A stretch of 64,000 bases of DNA from Candidatus Skiveiella danica. Its GTDB lineage: Bacteria > Pseudomonadota > Gammaproteobacteria > Burkholderiales > Burkholderiaceae_C. The translations under genes were made by a program, and so were the position numbers. A model generated the notes under the pieces. That model saw only the letters and a list, made by a program, of their open reading frames with translations. It did no database searches and had not been told where the DNA came from. This document shows, one piece after another, positions 1-8,126 of this stretch; position 1 is the first letter of the stretch; every line of letters starts with the position of its first letter. The stretch covers positions 1-64,000 of the forward strand of contig JADKHE010000008.1 of assembly GCA_016721925.1 (NCBI GenBank), read 5' to 3'.

Positions 1-131
1 TAATCTGCGTCGCGGGTGACGATCACGAAACCTTCATCTCTGGCTTTTTGCCACACCTCCCTGTCTGTCGCGGATTCCATGCCGAGCAACACAACCTGGG
101 TGCTGTCTGCGTAGTCAAGCTGAAAAGGCAT
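1..131 (-). CDS. Partial DUF5615 / PIN-like toxin fragment, cut by window start
   Basis: Reading the minus strand from an ATG at 131 gives 43 codons that run off the window edge. The visible end, VWQKARDEGFVIVTRDAD, has the look of DUF5615 PIN-like proteins, which carry a D/E-x-x-V/I-W motif followed by a strand ending in an acidic 'TRDAD'. The frame stays open upstream of the ATG into the 3' end of the neighbouring transglycosylase gene (to about 188), so the true start could be further up or the N-terminus may be lost; the usual 'DENL' opening is not visible. It may be a toxin-like protein or a remnant. The call rests on motif recognition only. Confidence 0.45.
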   Translation of the reverse strand, partial: MPFQLDYADSTQVVLLGMESATDREVWQKARDEGFVIVTRDAD

Positions 132-153
132 GAGGTTGTTGGGCAGCGCTGTC

Positions 154-828
154 CTAGCTATTTTTGCGCAACGATGCTTTGTAGCGCTGGTACAAAACCC
201 CCACACGCTCGACATAAAGCTGAGTTTCCGCATAGGGGGGAACGCCGGCGTGTTTGCGCACCGCGTTAGGCCCCGCGTTGTAGGCGGCCGTGGCCAGACG
301 CACATCATTGCGAAACTGCGCCAGGAGTTGGGCCAGGTACTGCACGCCACCTCGAATATTCTCGGAGGGCACATGGGCATCGGCCACCCCCAGATCCCGT
401 GCGGTGCCAGGCATGAGTTGCATGAGTCCCGCAGCCCCTTTGGGTGAGCGTGCGCGCGGGTTGAAGGCGGATTCGGCGTGAATGACGGCTCGCACCAAGG
501 CTGTGTCCACCTGGTAAAGGTGCGCAGCGCGGTTGATTTCTTCGCTGTACACGTCCAGCTGCAAAGGGGTTGCGTTCCAGTTGACGGTGGAATAGATGTC
601 GCACGCAAAACAGGAGGGTCGATAGATGCTGTAAGCGCCCCTGGCGGGCGGGACATCGGTGAAAACCGGAGCACCGTTGCGCAAATATTTGTAGATGCGG
701 GTTGATTCCTCCGCCGCCGATGGCGCCGCAGACAAGCACACAAGCCAGCCCAGGAGCCCCACCATCCAACCGCGCAAGACGGTGGCGCGCTGAATCGGAG
801 ATGGCTCGCGGGGCGGGGTGTGGTTCAT
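154..828 (-). CDS. Lytic transglycosylase (SLT domain)
   Basis: Predicted secreted peptidoglycan lytic transglycosylase of 224 residues. An N-terminal hydrophobic segment (about residues 21-38) ending in PSAA looks like a signal peptide. A short DUF4124-like stretch (YKYLRNGAPVFTDVP) follows, with a Cys pair at 73 and 76. The SLT fold begins near 100: likely catalytic Glu119 in HAES, then GLMQLMPGTA (134-143) and AYNAGP (182-187), all hallmarks of family 1 transglycosylases. The frame is open to a GTG at 870, but the ATG at 828 gives a sensible signal peptide; an ATG at 765 is also possible. It lies just downstream of galE. Confidence 0.9.
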   Translation of the reverse strand: MNHTPPREPSPIQRATVLRGWMVGLLGWLVCLSAAPSAAEESTRIYKYLRNGAPVFTDVPPARGAYSIYRPSCFACDIYSTVNWNATPLQLDVYSEEINRAAHLYQVDTALVRAVIHAESAFNPRARSPKGAAGLMQLMPGTARDLGVADAHVPSENIRGGVQYLAQLLAQFRNDVRLATAAYNAGPNAVRKHAGVPPYAETQLYVERVGVLYQRYKASLRKNS

Positions 829-866
829 TGCCAAGGTTCGGAAAAAGACGCTTCCCATCTGGCACG

Positions 867-1943
867 TCACGGAATATGGGGGCTATGTTGGGGGTTACCT
901 GGCGGTAAATTGGGGACAGACCCCAATTGTTCCAATTGTTCATGCCCGGCACCGCGGATTTGCCAGTGCCAGGTGTCGCGGCACATGTCCTGCAGCGTGC
1001 GGGTGGCCTGCCAGCCGAGCAGGCGGGCGGCTTTGTCGGGCCGGGCGTAGCAGGCGGCGATGTCCCCGGCGCGGCGCGGCACGATGCGGTGCGGCACCGG
1101 GCGGCCACTGGCGGCGGCAAAGGCGTCGATCATCTGCAGCACGCTGTAGCCCTGGCCGGTGCCGAGGTTGATGACGTCGAAGCCGGGCCGCTGCGCCAGA
1201 TGGGCCAGGGCCGCGAGGTGGCCGCTGGCCAGGTCGGCCACGTGGATGTAGTCGCGCACGCCGGTGCCGTCAATCGTGGGGTAGTCGGCGCCGAAGACGT
1301 TGACGTGGGGCAGCTCCCCCGCGGCGACGCGCGACAGGTAGGGCATGAGGTTGTTGGGCACGCCCCGGGGGTTGTCGCCGATGAGGCCCGAGGCGTGCGC
1401 GCCCACGGGGTTGAAGTAGCGCAGGCACAGCACCCGCAGGGCCGGGTCGGCGGCGCAGGCATCACGGAGGATTTCTTCGATGTGGAGCTTGCTGCGCCCG
1501 TAGGGGTTGGTGGCGGCGGTGGGGTGGGTTTCGTCCAGCGGCAGGTAGTGCGGCTCGCCATAGACGGTGGCGCTGGAGCTGAAGACCAGGGTGTTGACCT
1601 GGGCTGCCTGCATGGCTTGCAGCAGGCTGATGCTGCCCTGGACGTTGTTGGCGTAGTAATCCAGGGGCTGGGCCACCGACTCGCCCACGGCCTTGAGGCC
1701 GGCGAAGTGGATGACGGCGCTGATCTGGTGCGCTTGCAGGGTGTGCGTGAGCAAGGCGGTGTTGCGCACGTCGCCTTCGACCAGCGGCAGGGCCTGGCCG
1801 GTGAGGGTGTGCAGGCGCTGCGCCACGTCGGGCTGGCTGTTGCAGAAGTTGTCGAACAGCACGACGTGGTGCCCGGCCTCGGCCAGCGCCACGGCCGTGT
1901 GGCTGCCGATGTAGCCGGTGCCGCCGGTGAGCAGGATGTTCAT
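867..1943 (-). CDS. galE: UDP-glucose 4-epimerase
   Basis: Interconverts UDP-glucose and UDP-galactose (or the N-acetyl forms) in the cytoplasm, supplying sugars for surface glycans. Rossmann motif GGTGYIGS at residues 7-14, SSSATVYG at 122-129, and the short-chain dehydrogenase pair Tyr148/Lys152 in NPYGRSK are intact. At 358 residues it is about 20 longer than usual GalE. The extra C-terminus (from about GAGHEQ) is encoded by a GGGG-ACAGA-CCCC hairpin repeat at 908-928 plus flank, so the natural stop seems to have been replaced by repeat sequence. It shares the strand with the gmd/fcl/wecA-like genes upstream. Confidence 0.95.
   Translation of the reverse strand: MNILLTGGTGYIGSHTAVALAEAGHHVVLFDNFCNSQPDVAQRLHTLTGQALPLVEGDVRNTALLTHTLQAHQISAVIHFAGLKAVGESVAQPLDYYANNVQGSISLLQAMQAAQVNTLVFSSSATVYGEPHYLPLDETHPTAATNPYGRSKLHIEEILRDACAADPALRVLCLRYFNPVGAHASGLIGDNPRGVPNNLMPYLSRVAAGELPHVNVFGADYPTIDGTGVRDYIHVADLASGHLAALAHLAQRPGFDVINLGTGQGYSVLQMIDAFAAASGRPVPHRIVPRRAGDIAACYARPDKAARLLGWQATRTLQDMCRDTWHWQIRGAGHEQLEQLGSVPNLPPGNPQHSPHIP
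908..928. repeat. REP-like hairpin inside the galE 3' end
   Basis: AATTGGGG (908-915), loop ACAGA, CCCCAATT (921-928) form a perfect 8-bp stem. The next bases hold a tandem CCAATTGTT (923-931 and 932-940). The GGGGACAGACCCC core resembles small palindromes often scattered in proteobacterial genomes together with REP-type transposases (general knowledge, not checked here). It is translated as part of the GalE tail. Confidence 0.6.
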
Positions 1944-1991
1944 GGGGTTTTGGCCAGGGCCTGCCGGCCCTGCTGGCGCAACCGGACCGGT

Positions 1992-2056
1992 TCAAACTTC
2001 ATAGCAGCTTGTGGCCATCGGACGCCGGGATTGGGGTCAAAAGGGCTGAAAAATCG
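1992..2056 (+). repeat. Dispersed ATAGC-N15-GACGC repeat, copy A
   Basis: ATAGC at 2002-2006, 15 nt including TGTGGCC, then GACGCCGGGA from 2022 and a tail GGGTCAAAAGGGCTGAAAAA. It fills much of the 136-bp gap between the gmd-like gene and galE. See the finding on the family. Confidence 0.75.
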
Positions 2057-2079
2057 CGCCGCAACAGGGTCAAAGCGCG

Positions 2080-3081
2080 CTACTCATCCGCCAATGCCGC
2101 GTCCACCATGGCCCGAACCACGTCGGGCATGTGGCTGGTGGCACGCCAGCCGAGAACGGAGGCCGCCAGGGCGGGGTCGGCGCGGCTGATGCGCAGATCG
2201 GTGGGCCGCATCAGGGACGGGTCGCTGATGACGTGCTGGCGCCAGTCGAGCCCCAGGCACTGAAAGGTCTCGGCGACGAAGTCGGCCAGGGGATAGGTGA
2301 CGCCGGTGGCGATGACGAAATCCTGCGGCGTGGGCTGCTGCAGCATGAGCCACATGGCGTGCACGTATTCGGGGGCCCAGCCCCAGTCGCGGTGGATCTC
2401 CAGGTTGCCAAGGTGCAGCGTCTCCGCGCTGCCGGCAGCGATGCGGCAGGCGGTGCGCACGATCTTCTGGGTGACGAAACGCTCGGGGCGCAGGGGGGAT
2501 TCGTGATTGAACAGGATGCCGGAGCAGGCAAACAGGCCATAGGCTTCGCGGTAGTTGGCCACCTGCCAGAAAGCGGCGGCCTTGGCCACCGCGTAGGGGC
2601 TGCGCGGGCGAAAGGGGGTGTTTTCGTTGCTGGCGGCATCCCCGTTGTCGCCAAAGCATTCGCTGGAGCCGGCGCTGTAGTACCGGATCGGGCGGCCGAG
2701 AAAACGGATGGCCTCCAGCAGGTTGAGCGTGCTGAGGGCGATGCTTTCCAGCGTCTCCACGGGCTGCTCGAAGGACAGCCCGACGGAACTCTGCCCCGCC
2801 AGGTGGTAGACCTCGTGCGGCTCGTGCCGCGCCAGTACCTGCAGCACGCTGCGAAAGTCGTTGCTGGCCATGGAAGCCAGTTCGACCTGGCCCCGGATGC
2901 CCAGGCGAACCAGGTTGTGGAAGCTGCCGACCTGGGCATCGCGCGAGGTGCCGACCACTCTGTAGCCGCGCGACAGCAGCTCACGCGCAAGGTAGGCGCC
3001 ATCCTGGCCGGAGATGCCGCAGATGAGGGCGGTGCGCGGCGCGGAGGCCGCGCGGGCCAGGGCGTCACTCTGATCCGACAT
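2080..3081 (-). CDS. GDP-mannose 4,6-dehydratase-like NAD-dependent epimerase/dehydratase
   Basis: Extended short-chain dehydrogenase of 333 residues, closely patterned on GDP-mannose 4,6-dehydratase: nucleotide-binding GISGQDG (22-28), SSECFG (139-144) where Gmd has TSELYG, Tyr163/Lys167 in SPYAVAK, and the Gmd-type ILFNHESP and RDWGWAPEYV segments. It is a paralogue of the gmd just upstream, overlapping it by 17 bp, so both are probably translated together. The changed active-site residues suggest a different or later step on a GDP-sugar (for example a reductase, or a dehydratase of altered specificity). The family is clear; the substrate is inferred. Confidence 0.75.
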   Translation of the reverse strand: MSDQSDALARAASAPRTALICGISGQDGAYLARELLSRGYRVVGTSRDAQVGSFHNLVRLGIRGQVELASMASNDFRSVLQVLARHEPHEVYHLAGQSSVGLSFEQPVETLESIALSTLNLLEAIRFLGRPIRYYSAGSSECFGDNGDAASNENTPFRPRSPYAVAKAAAFWQVANYREAYGLFACSGILFNHESPLRPERFVTQKIVRTACRIAAGSAETLHLGNLEIHRDWGWAPEYVHAMWLMLQQPTPQDFVIATGVTYPLADFVAETFQCLGLDWRQHVISDPSLMRPTDLRISRADPALAASVLGWRATSHMPDVVRAMVDAALADE

Positions 3082-4178
3082 TCACCGAATACCCGTGGTT
3101 GCGCAGCAGGGCGTTTTGCCGTGCCTGCGCCAGGTCGCTGGCGACCATCTCCTGGCACATCTGCTGCGCGGTGATCTCGGGCACCCAGCCGAGCTCTTCG
3201 CGGGCTTTGGTGGCGTCGCCCAGCAGGGATTCGACCTCGGAGGGGCGGAAATAGCGTGGGTCGATGCGCACGACGGGGCGGCCGTTCCACAGGCCGACTT
3301 CTTCGAGGCCCTGCCCTTGCCAGCGCAGCTCGATGCCGAGCTCGGCGGCGGTCCATTCCAGAAAGGAGCGCACGCTGTATTGCTGGCCGGTGGCGATGAC
3401 GAAGTCCTGCGCCTGCTGCTGCTGCAGCATGAGCCACTGCATGCGCACGTAGTCCTTGGCGTGGCCCCAGTCGCGCAGGGCGTCGAGGTTGCCCATGTAG
3501 AGGCAGTCTTCCAGGCCCTGGCTGATGTTGGCCAGGCCGCGGGTGATCTTGCGGGTGACGAAGGTTTCGCCGCGGCGCGGGCTTTCGTGGTTGAACAGGA
3601 TGCCGTTGCAGGCATACATGCCGTAGGCCTCGCGGTAGTTCACCGTGATCCAGTAGGCGTAGAGCTTGGCCACGCCGTAGGGGCTGCGCGGGTAGAAGGG
3701 GGTGGTTTCGCGCTGGGGGGTTTCGCGCACCAGGCCATAGAGCTCGCTGGTGCTGGCCTGGTAGAAGCGGGTTTTTTGCTCCAGGCCCAGGATGCGGATG
3801 GCCTCCAGCAGGCGCAGGGTGCCCAGGGCGTCGACGTCGGCGGTGTATTCGGGCGCCTCGAAGCTGACGGCCACGTGGCTTTGCGCGCCGAGGTTGTAGA
3901 TCTCGTCGGGCTGGGTTTCCTGGACGATGCGCACCAGGTTGCTGGTGTCGGTCAGGTCGCCGTGGTGCAGCCTGAAGCGGGCGTTTTCGATGTGCGGGTC
4001 CTGGTAGATGTGGTCGACGCGCTGGGTGTTGAGCAGGCTGGCGCGGCGCTTGATGCCGTGCACGATGTAGCCTTTTTCAAGCAGGAATTCGGCCAGGTAG
4101 CTGCCGTCCTGGCCGGTGATGCCGGTGATGAGGGCGACTTTGGGGGGTGTTGGGGGTGCTGGGGGTTTCGGGACGCAT
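3065..4178 (-). CDS. gmd: GDP-mannose 4,6-dehydratase (apparent frameshift near the start)
   Basis: Converts GDP-D-mannose to GDP-4-keto-6-deoxy-D-mannose, the first step to GDP-L-fucose, which the fcl gene upstream would complete. The main frame includes ALITGITGQDGSYLAE (ending near 4090), KRRASLLNTQRVDHIY, STSELYG, YGVAKLYAYW and ILFNHESPRRGE, all typical of Gmd. No ATG, GTG or TTG exists in this frame ahead of the nucleotide-binding motif before an in-frame stop at 4255-4253; the first usable codon is a GTG at 4063, which would delete the Rossmann loop. An ATG at 4178 is one base out of frame: removing one C from the C6 run (4142-4147) gives MRPETPSTPNTPK joined to VALITG. Either the base is an assembly error or the gene is damaged. 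Confidence 0.85.
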
Positions 4179-4183
4179 GGGGA

Positions 4184-4240
4184 AGCTACGTTTTTGATAG
4201 CGTAATGTGACCATTTGACGCTTGGCGAGGGGCAAACAGA
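4184..4240 (+). repeat. Dispersed ATAGC-N15-GACGC repeat, copy B
   Basis: TTTTTGATAGC (ATAGC 4197-4201), 15 nt holding TGTGACCA, then GACGCTTGG from 4217. It lies directly upstream of the gmd start, between gmd and the FitB-like toxin gene. Confidence 0.8.
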
Positions 4241-4280
4241 CTTGGAAACTGGTCAGAGGGCATGGATTGCCGCGCGTGGC

Positions 4281-4733
4281 TCAATGGGGTGCGACAGGCG
4301 CGATGGCTGACCAGGGGTTCGCCAGCATCAGCCCTTCGATCGTCTCGAAATCCTTGGTGTTGCGGGTCGCCACGGTCAGCCCCGCTGCCAGGGCGATGGC
4401 GGCAATTTGCGCATCTTCTGTCGATATGGGCTGCCCATGCCGGGTGCGGGCCGCCACCAGGACGGCATAGTGCTTTGCAGCGGCGCCATCAAAGGCGAGG
4501 CAACGGTCGGCAAAGTCCTGTTCAAACATTTGCTCCGCCGACATGGCCAGTGCGGTGCGACGTTGGCCCGCTGGCAGCAGTGCGATGCCGGTCAGGATCT
4601 CGGCCTGCGTGACGGCGCTGGTGTGCATGGCGCTTTGCGCGTTCTGGGCAAACCAGCCAAGCACGGGCGCGGCCGGCTGGCTGCGCATCAGCTCTGACAG
4701 CACATTGGTATCGAGCAGAAAGCCGTTGCTCAT
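4281..4733 (-). CDS. PIN-domain toxin, VapC/FitB family
   Basis: A 150-residue PIN-domain ribonuclease, the toxin of a type II pair. The acidic metal-binding residues are visible: Asp8 in LLDTNVLSEL, Glu45 in QAEILTGIA, Asp107 in STEDAQIA, and Asn125/Asp128 in TRNTKDF. The pattern matches FitB-like proteins (PIN with 'DTNVLSE'). Its ATG overlaps the antitoxin stop by 4 bp (ATGA), the usual coupled arrangement. The open frame extends further upstream, but that part only translates the antitoxin gene in another phase. It sits inside the polysaccharide region. Confidence 0.9.
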   Translation of the reverse strand: MSNGFLLDTNVLSELMRSQPAAPVLGWFAQNAQSAMHTSAVTQAEILTGIALLPAGQRRTALAMSAEQMFEQDFADRCLAFDGAAAKHYAVLVAARTRHGQPISTEDAQIAAIALAAGLTVATRNTKDFETIEGLMLANPWSAIAPVAPH

Positions 4734-4984
4734 GGTGCTTCGATGTCGGGCGGCGTACGGGCAAGTTGCCGCGCCGGGATGGGCAGGGAATCGACATGCA
4801 GGCCGGCAAACCTGCTGTTGACCCGCTCGGCAAAGCTCACTTGCCCGGCTTGTTGCTCGGGGGCGACAATGTTTTGCAGAATTTGCCGCACCTCTTCTTC
4901 CATGGACCGGCCATGGCGGGCTGCACGCACACGCAAACGGTTCTTGACGGATTCGTCGAGGTTTCGAACGGTGAGGCTGCTCAT
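4730..4984 (-). CDS. FitA-like ribbon-helix-helix antitoxin
   Basis: 84 residues. The N-terminus SSLTVRNLDESVKNRLRVRA is a ribbon-helix-helix DNA-binding arm of the FitA/Arc type, and the GRSMEEEVRQIL segment follows as the second helix; the C-terminal part would wrap the PIN toxin. It is expected to neutralise the downstream toxin and repress its own promoter. A Shine-Dalgarno-like GGAG lies 10 nt before the ATG, and an inverted repeat just upstream (5000-5023) is a good operator candidate. Confidence 0.88.
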   Translation of the reverse strand: MSSLTVRNLDESVKNRLRVRAARHGRSMEEEVRQILQNIVAPEQQAGQVSFAERVNSRFAGLHVDSLPIPARQLARTPPDIEAP

Positions 4985-4999
4985 GGGTCAACTCCGAAT

Positions 5000-5023
5000 G
5001 ATTGCAATGAAATCATTGTAATC
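5000..5023. promoter_or_regulatory. Inverted repeat, likely antitoxin operator
   Basis: GATTGCAAT (5000-5008) and ATTGTAATC (5015-5023) are complementary at 8 of 9 positions around a 6-nt centre. The site is 15 bp upstream of the antitoxin ATG, as expected for autorepression by a ribbon-helix-helix protein. Inferred from symmetry and position only. Confidence 0.5.
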
Positions 5024-5042
5024 AAATGCGAGTGCCGCATCA

Positions 5043-5090
5043 ACGAATAGCTCCTTGTGCCCCTTGCGCGCTTTGCTCGCCATGACGGCA
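5043..5090 (+). repeat. Possible degenerate copy (K) of the ATAGC-N15 repeat
   Basis: ATAGC at 5047-5051, 15 nt including TTGTGCCC, then CGCGC at 5067. The spacing and middle match the family, but the TGGGAA part is lost (TTTGCT). It lies between the antitoxin and fcl. Confidence 0.4.
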
Positions 5091-5102
5091 CCCTGGCGTG
5101 GG

Positions 5103-6092
5103 TCACGGTGCAGCGCCCTGCTGGCTGACGAAGTCGGCGTAGGCGCCGGCCAGGCCTTGCTCCAGGGTGATGGAGGGCTGCCAGCCGAGGGCGTTGAGGC
5201 GGCGGCTGTCCATGAGCTTGCGGGGCGTGCCGTCAGGTTGGCTGGGGTCGACGCCGATCGCGCCGGTGTAGCCGACCACGCGCGCGATGGCCTGGGCCAG
5301 CGCGCGGATGGTGATGTCGGAGCCGAAGCCGACGTTGAGGTGGCTTTGCATGGGGCGGGTCTGCTGGTCGTAGACGGCCTTGGGCAGGTTCATGACGAAC
5401 ACGCTGGCGGCGGCCATGTCGTCCACGTGCAGGAACTCGCGCAGCGGCGTGCCGGTGCCCCACAGGGTGACGCTGGGCGCGCCGCTGGCCTTGGCCTCGT
5501 GGAAGCGGCGGATCAGTGCGGGCACGACGTGGCTGTTCTGTGGGTGGTAGTTGTCACCGGGGCCATAGAGGTTGGTGGGCATGACGCTGCGGTAGTCCAC
5601 CCCGTGGCTGGCGCCGTACTGGCGGTTGTAGCTTTCGCAGAGCTTGATGCCGGCGATCTTGGCGATGGCGTAGGGCTCGTTGGTGGGCTCGAGCGGGCCG
5701 GTGAGCAGCGCGTCTTCGCTCATGGGCTGCGCGGCGAGCCTGGGGTAGATGCAGCTGGAGCCCAGGAAGAGCAGCTTGCGCACGCCGGCACGGAAGGATT
5801 CATGAACGACATTGGCTTCGACCATGAGGTTGTCGTAGATGAATTCGGCCGGGTAGGTGGCGTTGGCGTGGATGCCGCCGACCTTGGCGGCGGCCAGGTA
5901 GACCTGGTCGGGCTTTTCGGCGGCCATGAAGGCCCGCACGGCGGCCTGGTCGGTGAGGTCGAGCTCGGCGTGGGTGCGGGTGATGAGCTGCTGCGGCGCG
6001 TGGCCCTGGGCCAGCAGCTGGCGCACGATGGCCGAGCCGACCATGCCGCGGTGGCCGGCGACGTAGATTCGGGGTTGGACGGGTGGGGTCAT
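5103..6092 (-). CDS. fcl: GDP-L-fucose synthase
   Basis: NADPH-dependent epimerase/reductase that turns GDP-4-keto-6-deoxy-mannose into GDP-L-fucose. 329 residues, close to the family length. GHRGMVGSA (13-21) is the nucleotide loop; GSSCIYP (111-117) carries the catalytic Cys114; Tyr141 and Lys145 form the YxxxK pair in NEPYAIAKIAG; His188 is the conserved acid in the NYHPQNSHV segment. It pairs functionally with gmd at 3065-4178, from which it is separated by the toxin-antitoxin genes. Confidence 0.95.
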   Translation of the reverse strand: MTPPVQPRIYVAGHRGMVGSAIVRQLLAQGHAPQQLITRTHAELDLTDQAAVRAFMAAEKPDQVYLAAAKVGGIHANATYPAEFIYDNLMVEANVVHESFRAGVRKLLFLGSSCIYPRLAAQPMSEDALLTGPLEPTNEPYAIAKIAGIKLCESYNRQYGASHGVDYRSVMPTNLYGPGDNYHPQNSHVVPALIRRFHEAKASGAPSVTLWGTGTPLREFLHVDDMAAASVFVMNLPKAVYDQQTRPMQSHLNVGFGSDITIRALAQAIARVVGYTGAIGVDPSQPDGTPRKLMDSRRLNALGWQPSITLEQGLAGAYADFVSQQGAAP

Positions 6093-6151
6093 GATGGGGT
6101 CAAGGGCAGGCGGGGGCCGGCGCGGGTGCGCGGAGGGCCCGCCGGCTGCCG

Positions 6152-7312
6152 TCAGCGGGTGTCGTCCGACAGGAACTGCGAGGCCGCGACGGTGTACACC
6201 GGGCGCTCCAGCAGGCGCACGACGACGACGAACAGGCCCACATAGCTAAGGCAGATGAGCTGCAGCAGGGGGGTCTCGGTGGGGCAGGTGGCCGCCAGCA
6301 GCACGGGCACGCTGGCCACGATCTGGGTGCGCCAGGAGGCGCCGGCATTGGTGCCGAGCCCGATGCGCAGGCCGGATTCGTCCGCGCGCTGTTGCAGGTT
6401 GGCGGCCCAGAGCGAGTGCATGTGCCGGGCGTCGGGGTAGGTGGGCGACAGGCCGAGGCGCCAGCGCCGCCAGGCGGAGTAGAGCGTCTCGGTGACGGGG
6501 TGGATGACCACGGCCAGGGCGAACCAGGGGCTGACGGTCTTTTGCCGCAGCACCAGCAGGATGACGATGACGGCGATCAGGTAGCCGATGAGGTAGGCGC
6601 CGGCGTCGCCACAGAAGAGGCGACCGCGCGGGAAGTTGAACACCGCAAACCCGGCGGTGGCGGCCATGCTGGTGAGCGCCAGCAGCATGAGCCCGGTTTC
6701 GCCGAAGCGGGCCGATACCGCGGCCAGCACGCCGAGGATGACGAGGGTGATGCCGGCGAGCAGGCCGTTGAGCCCGTCCACGATGTTCATGGCGTGGACC
6801 AGGCCGGCGACGGCGATGAGGGTGAGCAAGAGGGCTGCCAGGGGCCCGACCAGCGGCACGCTGAGGACGATCGAGTCGATCACCGGCAGGCCCAGCGATT
6901 CGATGCGCACGCCGGCCAGGAAGTAGGCCAGGATGCCGGCCACCAGCGACACCCCCATGCGAAGGCGGACGCTGACGGCCTTGCTGATGTCTTCGACCAG
7001 GCCGAGCGCAAACAGCGGCAGGAAGCCGATGCCCAGGCGCACGGGATGCAGGGCTTCGAGCGGCGCCAGTCCGCCGGGCGTAGCCGTGTGGTACAGCGCC
7101 ACCAGCCCGGCGACGAGACCGGCCATGACGGCCAGGCCACCGATGCGGGGGGTGGCTTCGGTGTGGAGCTTCTGCGGGCCGCTATCCGGGTGGTCGCCGG
7201 TGAGGTGCAGATGGAAGTCGCGGGTGCGCACCAGCAGCCAGGCCACCGCCGCGGCGGCGGCGAAAGCGGCGCCCAGAGGCCACAGAAGTTCGGGAAATGG
7301 TTGAAGGCTCAT
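6152..7312 (-). CDS. WecA/MraY-family undecaprenyl-phosphate sugar-1-phosphate transferase
   Basis: Integral membrane enzyme of 386 residues that would transfer a sugar 1-phosphate to undecaprenyl phosphate and so start a surface glycan. About ten hydrophobic segments alternate with the family's cytoplasmic motifs: KLHTEATPRIGG near the N-terminus, GLVEDISK in place of the acidic DDxxD-type loop, NIVDGLNGLLAG, and FPRGRLFCGDAGAYLIG. The family is clear; whether it uses UDP-GlcNAc, UDP-GalNAc or another donor cannot be read here. The 257-bp gap upstream separates it from the NusG-like gene, so it may have its own promoter. Confidence 0.88.
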   Translation of the reverse strand: MSLQPFPELLWPLGAAFAAAAAVAWLLVRTRDFHLHLTGDHPDSGPQKLHTEATPRIGGLAVMAGLVAGLVALYHTATPGGLAPLEALHPVRLGIGFLPLFALGLVEDISKAVSVRLRMGVSLVAGILAYFLAGVRIESLGLPVIDSIVLSVPLVGPLAALLLTLIAVAGLVHAMNIVDGLNGLLAGITLVILGVLAAVSARFGETGLMLLALTSMAATAGFAVFNFPRGRLFCGDAGAYLIGYLIAVIVILLVLRQKTVSPWFALAVVIHPVTETLYSAWRRWRLGLSPTYPDARHMHSLWAANLQQRADESGLRIGLGTNAGASWRTQIVASVPVLLAATCPTETPLLQLICLSYVGLFVVVVRLLERPVYTVAASQFLSDDTR

Positions 7313-7569
7313 GTTCGATGGAGATCGGCAAGGTGGCCTGCGCGCAGGCTACCGCAGTGAAGCCAGCGTTCTGGCACCACGTTTTCGCACAACCTTTGAT
7401 TGTAGCCGCAAATACCGCACTGCACCATTACAAGATGTCACACAGACCCCAGAAATTCACTGAACCCGGGTGCCGGCTCAGGACCGGAAGGTGGCGCGGA
7501 TCGGGGCGACCGGCGGGGCTGCGGCATGCGGCGGGTGCCGCGCTGGCGCAAGCGGGCGCGAGGCGAGCC

Positions 7570-8115
7570 TCAGGCCGCCAGCGCCTCGAGCTGGTGATCG
7601 GGCAGACTGACCCGCGTCTGGCGGCCTAGCACGTCGAGCAGCACGGTGATGCGCTTGCCGGCGGTGGCGCTGACCAGGCCCTCCAGCCCCTTGAGCGGCC
7701 CGGCGCAGACGACGACGCGGCGCCCGGCCTTCAGCGCCGAGAGGTCCGCCGGGCTGGCCTGCTCGCGCTGCTGCTCGAACCCGCGCAGGGCGGCCACGAG
7801 CGCGTCGTCCACGGTGGCCGGCGTGGCGCCAAAACGCACGACATGGCTCACGCCCAGGGTGGAGCGCACCGGCGCGATGGACTGCCCCGCGCTGCCTGGC
7901 CTGAAAAAGACATAGCGCGGGAACATCGGCCCGTGGCGCACGGCCATGCCTTCGGCGGTGCGCACGAGCGTCTTGTACAGGGGCAGATAGATGGCATAGC
8001 CCTGGCGCGCCAGCTGCGCGCTGGCGGCCTGCTCGCTGCGTGGCTTGGTGTAGGCCAGATACCAGTCCGTGGCGGCGGGTTCGTGGGGCTGGCACGCGGT
8101 GATCGGGTCGGACAT
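7570..8115 (-). CDS. NusG/RfaH-like transcription antitermination factor
   Basis: 181 residues with a NusG N-terminal domain (DWYLAYTKPRSEQAASAQL, YLPLY, FPRYVFFRPG) and a C-terminal KOW-like part (RRVVVCAGPLKGLEGLV). Such specialised NusG paralogues let RNA polymerase read through long polysaccharide operons; here it sits 11 bp downstream of the O-antigen ligase gene. Its start is the ATG at 8115: the frame continues far upstream but there only shadows the ligase gene. RfaH versus LoaP/UpxY-type assignment cannot be made from sequence alone. Confidence 0.85.
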   Translation of the reverse strand: MSDPITACQPHEPAATDWYLAYTKPRSEQAASAQLARQGYAIYLPLYKTLVRTAEGMAVRHGPMFPRYVFFRPGSAGQSIAPVRSTLGVSHVVRFGATPATVDDALVAALRGFEQQREQASPADLSALKAGRRVVVCAGPLKGLEGLVSATAGKRITVLLDVLGRQTRVSLPDHQLEALAA

Positions 8116-8126
8116 GGGGGCGCGCG

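Noticed and set aside
927..2189. Long plus-strand open frame opposite galE (420 residues)
   Set aside because: Antisense shadow of a GC-rich gene; composition (Gly/Val/His-rich) has no domain.
3065..4063. GTG at 4063 as the gmd start
   Set aside because: It would remove the conserved nucleotide-binding loop which is present in the same frame upstream.
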